A stretch of 64,000 nucleotides of DNA, taken from the NCBI GenBank assembly GCA_942493275.1, contig OW818687.1:2294001-2358000 (forward strand). The letters are read 5' to 3'. This document shows positions 1-8,883 of this stretch, piece by piece; the stretch's first letter is position 1, and the number at the start of each line of letters is the position of its first letter. Below the pieces are notes generated by a model. The model searched no databases, had not been told where the DNA came from, and saw only the letters and a program-made list of their open reading frames with translations. The position numbers and the translations under genes were made by a program. This DNA is from G942493275 sp942493275 (GTDB taxonomy: Bacteria; Actinomycetota; Coriobacteriia; Anaerosomatales; PHET01).

Positions 1-1205
1 AAGAGCAGGACGGCTCCGGACGCCGAGAGGCCGAGCGACAGATTGCGCGACAGAGGCTTGCCACGAAGCTTTTCGACGATCTCGATGGCGACCTTGCCGC
101 CGTCGAGCGGAGGAATCGGCAGGATGTTGATGACGCCGAGAGACAGCGACAGCACCGCGACGATGGCGGCGTAGTCGAGCGGGCCGGTGCGTGCGGCCTC
201 GGCTGCGATGTAGGACGCGCCGATGACGCTGGAGCTTTGGCTGATGGACTGCTGGAACGTGCTCGGGTTGAAGAAGCCGGCGATCGCTTTGAAGGTCAGT
301 CCGATGTAGCTCACCGACTGGACAAGCGCTTCGGCCACGTTCGGGTGCACCTGCTCGACCCTCGTCTGGACGCCCAAGAGTGCACCCGGGCCTTCGGGCC
401 GGGCCCCGAGCGTCGCGGTGAGGTCCAGCAGCTTGCCGTTCCGCTCGACGGTGACGAGAACGACGTCGCCGGCTTCACGGACTGTCACTTCGCGGGTGAG
501 ATCGGCCCACTCACCGATGGGGACGCCGTCGAAGGAGACGAGCCGGTCATCGGCTCGGATGCCCGCGGCCTGGGCACCGGACCCGGGATTCACGCCGCCA
601 ACAAATGTGGTCTCCTGCAGGTAGCCGAAGACCGACAACACGAAGGTGAACACAGCGATGGCGGTGACGAGATTGAGCACCACTCCGGCCGACAGCACGA
701 CGACGCGCTTCCAGGTCGGCAGTGCGCGATAGGTGACCGAGCGGGCCTTGTCCAGAAGCGCGGTCGGGTCGGAGGCCTCCTCGGGCGTGAATCGAGAGAC
801 GTAGGTGTATTCGTCGTCGGGTGACTGGACCAGCGCATCCCAGTCGGCGAGCGTTATCAGCATCCGGTCGGCGTCGCCCGAGTCAAACCCCGTAACCGTG
901 CTGACCTCGATGGCGTTTGCGGTACCCACGCGGGTCAGGGAGGCGAGGACCTCGGCGAGGCGAGGGTCCTCAGGTCCGGGATCCATGCCCGCGATGCGCA
1001 CGTAGCCGCCCAGTGGAATGGCTGTGACGCCGTAGGTGGTCTTCTTTCCCCGGAAGCGGATCGCGGGGCCTGGGAGCCCGACCATGAACTCGTGAACCTT
1101 GACGCCGAACATCCGGGCGGTCAGGAAGTGGCCGCCTTCGTGGATCACGACGATGAGAGAGAACGTGATGACGCCCCAGAAGAGGGCGAGAAGTCCGTCG
1201 TTCAT
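1..1205 (-). CDS. rseP: Site-2 protease, RseP/M50 family (3' end cut by window edge)
   Basis: Intramembrane zinc metalloprotease of the RseP family, which cleaves anti-sigma factors and signal-peptide remnants inside the membrane. The first membrane helix carries the HExxH zinc motif as HEGGH at residues 22-26. A PDZ-like region follows, starting near 'GGVNPGSGAQAAG', and a second M50 motif PPLDGGK lies in the last visible helix. The stop codon lies beyond base 1, so the C-terminal end is missing. I chose ATG at 1205 because it begins directly before the first helix, as in the family. It lies just downstream of dxr, the cdsA-dxr-rseP order common in bacteria. Substrates cannot be read from the sequence. 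Confidence 0.93.
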   Translation of the reverse strand, partial: MNDGLLALFWGVITFSLIVVIHEGGHFLTARMFGVKVHEFMVGLPGPAIRFRGKKTTYGVTAIPLGGYVRIAGMDPGPEDPRLAEVLASLTRVGTANAIEVSTVTGFDSGDADRMLITLADWDALVQSPDDEYTYVSRFTPEEASDPTALLDKARSVTYRALPTWKRVVVLSAGVVLNLVTAIAVFTFVLSVFGYLQETTFVGGVNPGSGAQAAGIRADDRLVSFDGVPIGEWADLTREVTVREAGDVVLVTVERNGKLLDLTATLGARPEGPGALLGVQTRVEQVHPNVAEALVQSVSYIGLTFKAIAGFFNPSTFQQSISQSSSVIGASYIAAEAARTGPLDYAAIVAVLSLSLGVINILPIPPLDGGKVAIEIVEKLRGKPLSRNLSLGLSASGAVLL

Positions 1206-1294
1206 TCGTTTCCGTTCCGCGTATCAGCTGATGGTGTGGAGGTCGGAGTGCAAACCGTGCGCCACCGAACCGATACCCGTGGCGCGCTTTCGTG

Positions 1295-2452
1295 TCACGT
1301 AAGAGCCTTGGCTGCCCGTTCGCGCGCCCACGCGTCCACCGTCTCGATGTGGTCGATCGACTCGACCCTCTCGGCCGAGTGATCGCCAAGGACTTCCGAG
1401 ACGATGCGCTCGATGTCGAGGAACGAGCAGCGGTCGGTGAGAAACGCAGCCACGGCGACCTCGTTGGCGGCATTGAGCACCGTGGGTGCGGTGCCTCCGG
1501 CCCTCCCCGCCTCGAATGCGAGTCTCAGGCAGCCGAAGGTGTCCGGGTCCGGCTCTGCGAAGTCGAGCCGCCCGAGCGCGGCGAAGTCCACGGGCGCGAG
1601 CGGTGCTTCCCACCGGCGTGGGTGGCTGAACGCGTACTGGATGGGAATCCGCATGTCTGTCGCCCCGAGGTGCGCCTTCACGCTTCCGTCGCTGTACTCC
1701 ACCATCGAGTGGATGCAGCTCTGCGGATGCACGACGACCTTGATGGTGTCGTAGTCGGCGGCGAACAGGTGGTGCGCCTCGATGACCTCGAGACCCTTGT
1801 TCATGAGTGTCGACGAGTCGATGCTGATCTTGGGACCCATGTTCCACGTGGGGTGGGCCAGTGCCTGTGCGGCAGTGATATCGGCGAGCTCGGCGCGGGT
1901 CCTGCCTCGGAACGGCCCCCCGCTTGCCGTGAGCCAGATCCGCGCAACGTCCCTGCCGTCTTCACCAAGCAGGCACTGGAAGATCGCCGAGTGCTCTGAG
2001 TCCACCGGCAGCAGTTGCCCGGGGGCGGCAAGCGGCATGATCAGGTCGCCGCCGATGACGAGCGACTCCTTGTTGGCCAGCGCGAGCGTCTTGCCCGCTC
2101 GGAGCGCCTCCCATGTAGCGCGCAACCCGGCGGCACCGACGAGCGCGTTGAGGATCACGTCCGCATCCGAGTCGCCCGCGATCGACGTCACTGCGTCGGA
2201 GCCAGCCTCGATAGTCGCGAACGGGTCATCGGCACGAGTGAGCCCGCGTGCGCGTGACGCGGCGCTCTCATCGGCTATGGCGACGCGGGGTACGCGAAAG
2301 GTGCGGGCCTGCTCTAGCACCAGCTCCGCGCTCGAGTGTGCGGAGAGCGCCACGATCTCGATGCGGTCGGGATGGGCGGCGGCAACGTCGAGGGCCTGGC
2401 GGCCGATCGAGCCGGTAGAGCCGAGGACGGCGACGCGCAACGGGCGACTCAT
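1295..2452 (-). CDS. dxr: 1-deoxy-D-xylulose 5-phosphate reductoisomerase
   Basis: Dxr/IspC turns 1-deoxy-D-xylulose 5-phosphate into 2-C-methyl-D-erythritol 4-phosphate using NADPH, the committed step of the MEP isoprenoid pathway. The 385-residue protein has the NADPH loop LGSTGSIGRQ at the N-terminus, ANKESLVIGG, the metal/substrate motif PVDSEHSAIFQ, the flexible loop ASGGPFR and NMGPKISIDSSTLMNKGLE. The reading frame stays open far upstream, but ATG at 2452 overlaps the cdsA stop by 4 bp (ATGA) and begins right at the conserved Rossmann strand, so it is the likely start. Its position after uppS and cdsA places isoprenoid supply beside undecaprenyl and phospholipid synthesis. Confidence 0.97.
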   Translation of the reverse strand: MSRPLRVAVLGSTGSIGRQALDVAAAHPDRIEIVALSAHSSAELVLEQARTFRVPRVAIADESAASRARGLTRADDPFATIEAGSDAVTSIAGDSDADVILNALVGAAGLRATWEALRAGKTLALANKESLVIGGDLIMPLAAPGQLLPVDSEHSAIFQCLLGEDGRDVARIWLTASGGPFRGRTRAELADITAAQALAHPTWNMGPKISIDSSTLMNKGLEVIEAHHLFAADYDTIKVVVHPQSCIHSMVEYSDGSVKAHLGATDMRIPIQYAFSHPRRWEAPLAPVDFAALGRLDFAEPDPDTFGCLRLAFEAGRAGGTAPTVLNAANEVAVAAFLTDRCSFLDIERIVSEVLGDHSAERVESIDHIETVDAWARERAAKALT

Positions 2453-3321
2453 CGGACACCACTCCACCACAGGATCCAGTATGCGACGAGACACACGAGG
2501 ATGAGCGAATCGAGGCGATCGAGGAATCCGCCGTGGCCGGGCAGGGAGGTACCGGAGTCCTTGACGCCCGCCTCGCGCTTCATGCGCGATTCCGCGAGGT
2601 CTCCGATAACGGCCGCGATCGCAACTCCGAGTCCGACCGCCATCGCCTGCGTCCACGTGATGGCTGCCACGGGGCACAGGGGCACAAGCAGCCATACGGC
2701 GACGCAGCCGACGACTCCGGCCACGAACCCCTCCCAGGACTTCTTGGGCGATATGTGCGGCGCCATCTTGTGGCGGCCCGTAAGCGAGCCGACGAAGTAG
2801 GCGCCCATATCGGAGAGCCATACGCTTATCACGACCGCGATTGCGAGTACGCGACCTCGGTCGTTGCCGAGAATCGAGAGCACGAGTTCGCCGCTGCCGA
2901 ATACCTTGACGATGAGAACCAGGTACGCGAGCAGGAAGCCGGTGTAGACGGCGCCGAACAGGGTCAGGGCAGTATCGGCCGTACGAACTTTGACGAAGAC
3001 GGTGTGCCAGACGAGCGACGCGGCGATCAGTCCCGTCACTACGGCTGAAAGCCCCGGAAGGCCCCACAAAGCGGCCGCCACAGGCATGAACGCGGCTGCG
3101 GCGACGCCGAAGACCTCGTTTGGCATGAGCGACTCTCGGCGCTCCAGGGCGTAGAACTCCGCAGCGGCGAAGCCGGACATCACGCCGAGAACGATTCCTG
3201 CGGGCAGCGACCCGAAGAACAGCGAGACGAGCACTACAGCGCCGTAGATGACGCCTGTGATGGCTCGGCGCGCGAGCCCGGGCGGGTTGATTCCCGCCGG
3301 CTTGGGTGATGGGCCGGTCAC
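2449..3321 (-). CDS. cdsA: Phosphatidate cytidylyltransferase
   Basis: CdsA makes CDP-diacylglycerol from phosphatidic acid and CTP in the inner membrane, the branch point of phospholipid synthesis. The 290-residue protein is a run of hydrophobic helices. Near the C-terminus it has the family signature: ESRMKR, then KDSGTSLPGHGGFLDRLDS, which holds the catalytic acidic residues and the H-G-G. It overlaps uppS upstream and dxr downstream by 4 bp each, so the three genes are probably translationally coupled. Nothing looks unusual. Confidence 0.96.
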   Translation of the reverse strand: MTGPSPKPAGINPPGLARRAITGVIYGAVVLVSLFFGSLPAGIVLGVMSGFAAAEFYALERRESLMPNEVFGVAAAAFMPVAAALWGLPGLSAVVTGLIAASLVWHTVFVKVRTADTALTLFGAVYTGFLLAYLVLIVKVFGSGELVLSILGNDRGRVLAIAVVISVWLSDMGAYFVGSLTGRHKMAPHISPKKSWEGFVAGVVGCVAVWLLVPLCPVAAITWTQAMAVGLGVAIAAVIGDLAESRMKREAGVKDSGTSLPGHGGFLDRLDSLILVCLVAYWILWWSGVR

Positions 3322-4097
3322 GAAGAACCTCCGAATCGGCGCTCGCGCTTCTGGTAGTCCACGACCGCCTTGAGCAGGTCGGCTCGGTCGAAGTCAGGCC
3401 ACATCGTGGCGGTTACCCACAGCTCGCTGTAGGCGATTTCCCACAGGAGGAAGTTCGATATCCGCATCTCCCCGCTCGTGCGGATGAGGAGGTCGGGATC
3501 GGGGATGCCGGCCGTGGACAACCCGGCGGCTACATCCGCGTCACCGATCTCGTCGGGAGCGATCTCGCCGGTCGCGACACGCGCAGCGATCGTGCGGACC
3601 GCGTTGACCATGTCCTGGCGTGCCCCGTAGTTCAGAGCGACTACGAGGGTCAGGCCCGTGTTGTCGGCGGTCGACGCGACGCTGCGAGAGAACGACTCAC
3701 GCGTGGCGTCCGGAAGCGCCGAGAGGTCCCCGATCACCCGGACCCTCACGTTGAGTCTCTGCAGGTTCACCAACTCGCGTTCGAGCACCTCGACGAAGAG
3801 CGACATAAGCCCTGAGACCTCATCGGCAGGGCGACTCCAGTTCTCCGAGGAGAACGAGTAGATGGTGAGGTAGCCGACCTCGAGTTCGATGGCGGCTGCG
3901 ATGAGTTCTCGCACCGCCTTGGCGCCCGCGCTGTGTCCGGCAAGCCGAGGAAGACCCCTTCGCTTCGCCCAGCGACCGTTGCCGTCCATGATGACGGCGA
4001 CGTGCGTGGGCGTGGCGGCGGGGTCAAACTCGCCGAGCAGCTCCTGGGCGCGCTTGGACTTGAAGAACTCGGAGCGGGTGGATCGGTCGGGGGTCAC
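3318..4097 (-). CDS. uppS: Isoprenyl transferase (undecaprenyl diphosphate synthase type)
   Basis: Cis-prenyltransferase that extends farnesyl diphosphate with isopentenyl diphosphate to make the lipid carrier for peptidoglycan. The 259-residue protein shows the diphosphate-binding motif VAVIMDGNGRWAKRRG, then GHSAGAKAVRE, FSSENWSRP and the C-terminal RTSGEMRISNFLLWE and YSEL motifs. The frame overlaps cdsA by 4 bp and starts 4 bp after the frr stop. Actinobacteria can carry two such enzymes of different chain length. The product length here cannot be told from sequence alone. Confidence 0.95.
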   Translation of the reverse strand: MTPDRSTRSEFFKSKRAQELLGEFDPAATPTHVAVIMDGNGRWAKRRGLPRLAGHSAGAKAVRELIAAAIELEVGYLTIYSFSSENWSRPADEVSGLMSLFVEVLERELVNLQRLNVRVRVIGDLSALPDATRESFSRSVASTADNTGLTLVVALNYGARQDMVNAVRTIAARVATGEIAPDEIGDADVAAGLSTAGIPDPDLLIRTSGEMRISNFLLWEIAYSELWVTATMWPDFDRADLLKAVVDYQKRERRFGGSS

Positions 4098-4101
4098 TCC
4101 C

Positions 4102-4659
4102 CTAGACCTCCATGATCTCGGCGTCCTTGCGCTTCAATGCCTCGTCGATCTCTTTGATGTGACCGTCGGTGAGCTTCTGGATCTCAGCCTCGGCGCGGCG
4201 GACGTCATCTTCCGAGATCTCGCCGTCCTTGCCGAGCTTGTCGAGCTTATGGTTCGCATCGCGACGGATGTTGCGGACGGCGACACGCGCCTCTTCCGAG
4301 TAGCCCTTGCACAACTTCACGAACTCCTTGCGGCGCTCCTCGGTCAGCGGCGGGAACGGCACCCGGATCAGGATGCCGTCATTCGAGGGGTTGAGCCCAA
4401 GGTCCGACTGCTGGATCGCACGCTCGATCGCGCCGATGACCGACTTGTCCCACGGCTCGATGACGATGGTCTGCGGCTCGGGGACCTTGAGGTTGGCGAC
4501 CTGGTTCAGCGGCATCAGGCTGCCGTACGCCTCGACCTGGATCTTCTCGAACAAGGCGATGGATGCGCGCCCGGTACGAACAGAGGCGAACTCGTGAAGG
4601 AGTGCCTGGTAGGTCTTGTCCATGTGCTCGCGTGCATCCTTGATGATGTCGTTCGTCAT
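4102..4659 (-). CDS. frr: Ribosome recycling factor
   Basis: RRF splits the post-termination ribosome together with EF-G. At 185 residues it has the usual family length, with the N-terminal helix (TNDIIKDAREHMDK), the conserved RTGRAS segment near residue 30 and the C-terminal helices ending in DAEIMEV. It overlaps pyrH by 4 bp and is part of the conserved rpsB-tsf-pyrH-frr order. No anomalies were seen. Confidence 0.97.
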   Translation of the reverse strand: MTNDIIKDAREHMDKTYQALLHEFASVRTGRASIALFEKIQVEAYGSLMPLNQVANLKVPEPQTIVIEPWDKSVIGAIERAIQQSDLGLNPSNDGILIRVPFPPLTEERRKEFVKLCKGYSEEARVAVRNIRRDANHKLDKLGKDGEISEDDVRRAEAEIQKLTDGHIKEIDEALKRKDAEIMEV

Positions 4660-5381
4660 CGGTTGTCTCCCCTCACGATGGTTCCGACGGGCTCACCCTT
4701 GAGTGCCCGTTCGATGTTCCCTTGTACTTCCATGTTGAACACGATGATCGGCAGCTCATTGTCCATGCAAAGCGATATTGCGGTGCTATCCATGACCTGC
4801 AGACCGCGGTTGAGTACGTCTATGTAGGTAAGCTCGTCGAACTTGACGGCATCGGGATGCGTCTTGGGGTCCGCGTCGTAGACGCCATCGACCTTGGTCG
4901 CCTTCATGACCGCATCGGCGTCGATCTCAAGCGCACGCAGCGCGGCGGTCGTGTCCGTGGTGAAGTACGGGTTGCCGGTACCGGCGGCGAAGATGACGAC
5001 TCGGCCCTTCTCCATGTGCCTGATAGCACGCCTTCGGATGTAGGGCTCCGCGACCGCCTGCATGGTGATGGCGCTCATCACTCGCGTGAACACACCGTGG
5101 CGCTCAAGGGCATCCTGGAGCGCGAGGGCGTTCATCACCGTTGCGAGCATGCCCATATAGTCAGCCTGGGCGCGATCCATGCCGGTTGATGATGCGGCCA
5201 GACCCCTGAAGATGTTGCCGCCGCCGACGACTATCGCGATCTCGGCTCCCTCAGCGCGGGCGTGCTTGATCTGCTCGGACAGCGAATCGAGTATGGCCGG
5301 ATCGATGCCGTAGCCGGCCTCGCCCATGAGTGCTTCGCCCGAGAGTTTGAGAAGTACCCGGCGGAACTGAAAATCTGACAA
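4656..5381 (-). CDS. pyrH: UMP kinase
   Basis: PyrH phosphorylates UMP to UDP for pyrimidine nucleotide synthesis, and belongs to the amino acid kinase fold. The 241-residue protein has the N-terminal LLKLSGEALMG motif, the glycine loop IVVGGGNIFRG, TRVMSAITMQ and the FAAGTGNPYFTTDTTAALRA segment. The start is a TTG at 5381, preceded by GGGGAG at a suitable distance. No better ATG lies before the conserved kinase strand. It overlaps frr by 4 bp. A strong hairpin lies between it and tsf, so this gene may begin a separate transcript. Confidence 0.95.
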   Translation of the reverse strand: MSDFQFRRVLLKLSGEALMGEAGYGIDPAILDSLSEQIKHARAEGAEIAIVVGGGNIFRGLAASSTGMDRAQADYMGMLATVMNALALQDALERHGVFTRVMSAITMQAVAEPYIRRRAIRHMEKGRVVIFAAGTGNPYFTTDTTAALRALEIDADAVMKATKVDGVYDADPKTHPDAVKFDELTYIDVLNRGLQVMDSTAISLCMDNELPIIVFNMEVQGNIERALKGEPVGTIVRGDNR

Positions 5382-5440
5382 GTCCCTGCTCCCCTCGTGT
5401 GTACAGGACCGGTGAGGTCTTCAAGACAGGATACAGCAGT

Positions 5441-5467
5441 CGAGCCGGTGCGTGATGCACCGGCTCG
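5441..5467 (-). terminator. Hairpin between tsf and pyrH
   Basis: A perfect 11-bp stem (cgagccggtgc / gcaccggctcg) with a 5-base loop lies 30 bases past the tsf stop. The following minus-strand sequence is only moderately U-rich (CTGCTGTATCCTGTCTT). It therefore probably acts as a partial terminator or mRNA 3'-end stabiliser that lowers read-through from rpsB-tsf into pyrH. Confidence 0.6.
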
Positions 5468-5496
5468 ACTCGTAACCGTAGCGTGAGAAGCGCGCT

Positions 5497-6384
<888 letters not shown>

Positions 6385-6446
6385 CTCTTCCCTCCCGGGG
6401 AGTCATCGTGGGCCTTACCACGGAGTTGATGCTGCGTATGTTGGTG

Positions 6447-7265
6447 CTACTCGGCGGCCGGTGCGGCCTGATCGGCGACCTCGGCGATCGCAACCGCGGG
6501 GTCGACGGTCTCCACGCACTCCTCAGCGGCCTCGACAACCGGAGCGACAGCGGCCGGAGCCTCAACCTTGGGCTCGGACTGCACACCGCCGCGACCGTCG
6601 ATGATCGCGTCAGCGATGACGCGGCACATCAGGCCAACCGAGCGGATCGCGTCGTCGTTCGCGGGGATGACGTAGTCGACCTCGTCGGGATCGGCGTTGG
6701 TGTCGACCAGGCCGATGATCGGGATCTTGAGGCGACGCGCTTCCTTGATGGCGATGTCTTCACGCTTGGTGTCGACGACGAACATCGCGCTCGGCAGATC
6801 GCGCATGTCGCGCACGCCGTCGAGGTTCGCCTGCAGCTTGCCGAGCTCCTTGCGGAGGAGGATCTGTTCCTTCTTGGGCAGAGCGGCCATACGGCCGTCC
6901 TCTTCCCAGGTCTCGAGCTCGACCATGCGGGCGACACGGCTGCGCATGGTGACGTTGTTGGTGAGCATGCCGCCGAGCCAGCGGTTGGTGACGTAGGGCA
7001 TGCCGGAGCGCTGGGCCTCGGCCATGATCGGCTCCTGCGCCTGCTTCTTGGTGCCGACGAACAGAATCGAGCCGCCGCGCTGGCCGATGGTGCGGGCGAA
7101 GTTGTAGGAGCGCTCGAGCTCACGCATGGTGCGCTGGAGGTCGAGGATGTAGATGCCGTTACGCTCGGTGAAGATGTACGGCTTCATCTTCGGGTTCCAG
7201 CGACGGGTCTGATGACCGAAGTGGACACCTGCCTCAAGCAGGCTCTTCATAGTGACGACGGGCAT
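6447..7265 (-). CDS. rpsB: 30S ribosomal protein S2
   Basis: S2 binds the 30S head/body junction. It opens with PVVTMKSLLEAGVHFGHQTRRWNPKMKPYI-type sequence and contains the IVDTNADPDEVDYVIPANDDA-type signature. At 272 residues it is longer than the usual core: about 45 C-terminal residues form an Ala/Val/Glu-rich acidic tail, a feature often seen in actinobacterial S2. A strong promoter and a leader hairpin precede it, and tsf follows. Confidence 0.97.
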   Translation of the reverse strand: MPVVTMKSLLEAGVHFGHQTRRWNPKMKPYIFTERNGIYILDLQRTMRELERSYNFARTIGQRGGSILFVGTKKQAQEPIMAEAQRSGMPYVTNRWLGGMLTNNVTMRSRVARMVELETWEEDGRMAALPKKEQILLRKELGKLQANLDGVRDMRDLPSAMFVVDTKREDIAIKEARRLKIPIIGLVDTNADPDEVDYVIPANDDAIRSVGLMCRVIADAIIDGRGGVQSEPKVEAPAAVAPVVEAAEECVETVDPAVAIAEVADQAAPAAE

Positions 7266-7320
7266 AGCGATGCCTTCCTCTCGGTTAGTTCCTCTGCCCG
7301 GATCTCCTCCCGGTCAGCGA

Positions 7321-7336
7321 CCGTCACGTGTGACGG
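7321..7336 (-). promoter_or_regulatory. Leader hairpin upstream of rpsB
   Basis: A near-perfect inverted repeat (ccgtca-cgtg-tgacgg) lies in the rpsB 5' leader, about 47 bases downstream of the predicted -10 box. S2 is known in several bacteria to repress its own mRNA through a leader structure. Whether this short hairpin plays that part is inference. Confidence 0.35.
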
Positions 7337-7382
7337 CACCTTCGCGCCGGAATCCTCGGGCATGTGTGATAAGAGCCTTGAA

Positions 7383-7412
7383 AGTATACGGTACCCCGCA
7401 CGTGCGACACAA
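7383..7412 (-). promoter_or_regulatory. Promoter for rpsB-tsf
   Basis: Read on the minus strand, a TTGTGT -35 box (7407-7412) is followed after 18 bases by a TATACT -10 box (7383-7388). It lies about 118 bases upstream of the rpsB start, with room for a structured leader. It matches the housekeeping sigma consensus well. Confidence 0.7.
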
Positions 7413-7434
7413 GAACCGATTCAGACGCGCCGAA

Positions 7435-8019
7435 TCAGTATTCGCGCCCGCACTGTGGGCAGACGAGGTGCGAGTCGTACCAGCCCGGACGATCGGGTTT
7501 CGGAATCATCTCGAGTTGGATTTCAACCTCGCACGCCGGGCACCAGAAGCGGCGCACCAGGCTTGCGGCCTCGATGAACGCGTCCGCGTCGCCTGCGCGG
7601 TCGGTAACGTAGAGACGGTAGGCGTCGAGATCGTTGGACTTGCCGGCGGTGAGACCGAGGATCGCCGACACCCGCTCGGCCACGTCGGCGGGACGGGCGT
7701 CGTTCTTGATGAGGTAGTCGACCGCGCCGAGCCGAATACCCCGCTCGATGTCGGAGTCCTGGCCGAGATTCGACAAGATGACGACCGGCGTCTTTGAGAG
7801 CCGAGGATCCTTCTTGATCACTTCAAGCACCTCGAGGCCGCTCATGCGCGGCATCACGAGGTCGAGAAGGATGAGATCGGGCGTGCTCGTTCTCAGGACA
7901 GAAAGCGCCTCAAGCCCGTCGGCCGCCGCGACCACATTGAAGCCGTCAAGTTCCAGGCGGTCAGAGTACATGCGTCGCAGCAGTTCGGTGTCTTCCACGA
8001 CCAGAACGGTGAAGCCCAT
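7435..8019 (-). CDS. Response regulator with C-terminal zinc ribbon
   Basis: A 194-residue CheY-like receiver followed by a short output region. Receiver features are complete: acidic pocket E9/D10, phosphoacceptor D53 in LLDLVMP, S83 and K105. After residue 130 there is no DNA-binding helix-turn-helix. Instead there are two CxxC pairs, C160-PA-C163 and C187-PQ-C190, the pattern of a zinc ribbon. ATG at 8019 is the chosen start because GAGG lies five bases before it and it begins exactly at the receiver fold. It sits between the WhiG-like sigma gene (59 bases upstream) and rpsB. No histidine kinase is in the window. The output is unknown; a protein-protein or nucleic-acid role for the ribbon is inference. 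Confidence 0.85.
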   Translation of the reverse strand: MGFTVLVVEDTELLRRMYSDRLELDGFNVVAAADGLEALSVLRTSTPDLILLDLVMPRMSGLEVLEVIKKDPRLSKTPVVILSNLGQDSDIERGIRLGAVDYLIKNDARPADVAERVSAILGLTAGKSNDLDAYRLYVTDRAGDADAFIEAASLVRRFWCPACEVEIQLEMIPKPDRPGWYDSHLVCPQCGREY

Positions 8020-8077
8020 GTTCGCCTCGCAGGAGCGTTTGTAGGGTTTAGGCGCGATTGTTGGCTCAGCGGATAGA

Positions 8078-8857
8078 TTACGGCATCGACTGTGCCGCAT
8101 GGAGCCGGGCGCGCAGTCGAAGCACGGACTTAGTATGAAGCTGGCTTACGCGGGATTCAGTGACGCCGAGCACCTGCCCGATTTCTTTGAGCGTAAGGCC
8201 CTCGTAGTAGTAGAGCGCGATGACGGTCTTCTCGCGGTCAGGCAGACGATCGATCGCATCTGCGAGGATCTCTTTGATCTCGGCGCTCTCGAAGACGGCG
8301 ACAGGATCATCGGCGGTCTCATCCTTGATGGTGCCGAGCGCGTTCTGCCCCTCTTCGCGGTCACCGCCGACCCACAGTTCCTCAAAGCTCACCACCGAGG
8401 TGTAGCTGATCTTGGTGAGCATGTCCTGAAACTCTTTGAGGGTCACTCCGATACGCTCGGCCACCTCTTGGTCGGACGGAAGGCGCTTGAGTTCGTTCTC
8501 GAGTGAGATGTAGGCCGACTCGATCTCACGGGCGCGAGACCGGACCGAGCGCGGAACCCAGTCCATCGCACGGAGCTCGTCGATTATCGCGCCCTTGATT
8601 CGCGCGATCGCGTAGGTCTCGAACTTGATAGCACGCTCGAGGTCGTACTTCTCGATGGCGTCGATGAGTCCGAAGATGCCGTAACTGATGAGGTCAGAGG
8701 TGTCGACGGTTTGAGGCAAACTCGAAGCGAGCCGACCGGCGACGTACTTCACCAGTGGCGAGTAGTTGAGGATGAGTTCGTCGCGATGACCCGCGTCGCC
8801 TCCCTCTTTGTACTTGACCCAAAGGTCGGAAACATCCGTCCTGGAGCCAGGCTTCAT
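8078..8857 (-). CDS. whiG: RNA polymerase sigma factor, FliA/WhiG family
   Basis: Alternative sigma factor of the sigma-28 type, 259 residues. Region 2 is clear (LILNYSPLVKYVAGRLAS, SYGIFGLIDAIEKYDLER, FETYAIARIKGAIIDELRAMDWVPRS), as are region 3 and the region 4 helix-turn-helix (LTLKEIGQVLGVTESRVSQLHTK). In Streptomyces the WhiG gene also lies between dprA and rpsB, so position and family agree on orthology. FliA-type factors also drive flagellar genes, and no flagellar or sporulation gene is visible here, so the regulon is unknown. It begins 26 bases after the xerC stop. No anti-sigma gene is next to it. Confidence 0.9.
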   Translation of the reverse strand: MKPGSRTDVSDLWVKYKEGGDAGHRDELILNYSPLVKYVAGRLASSLPQTVDTSDLISYGIFGLIDAIEKYDLERAIKFETYAIARIKGAIIDELRAMDWVPRSVRSRAREIESAYISLENELKRLPSDQEVAERIGVTLKEFQDMLTKISYTSVVSFEELWVGGDREEGQNALGTIKDETADDPVAVFESAEIKEILADAIDRLPDREKTVIALYYYEGLTLKEIGQVLGVTESRVSQLHTKSVLRLRARLHAAQSMP

Positions 8858-8883
8858 GCAGTTGCCCCTTACTGCAATGAGAT

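Noticed and set aside
1295..3067. A 590-codon open frame that would make Dxr far longer at the N-terminus
   Set aside because: The extra part overlaps cdsA out of frame, has Arg-rich shadow composition and resembles nothing; ATG at 2452 overlaps the cdsA stop in the usual way.
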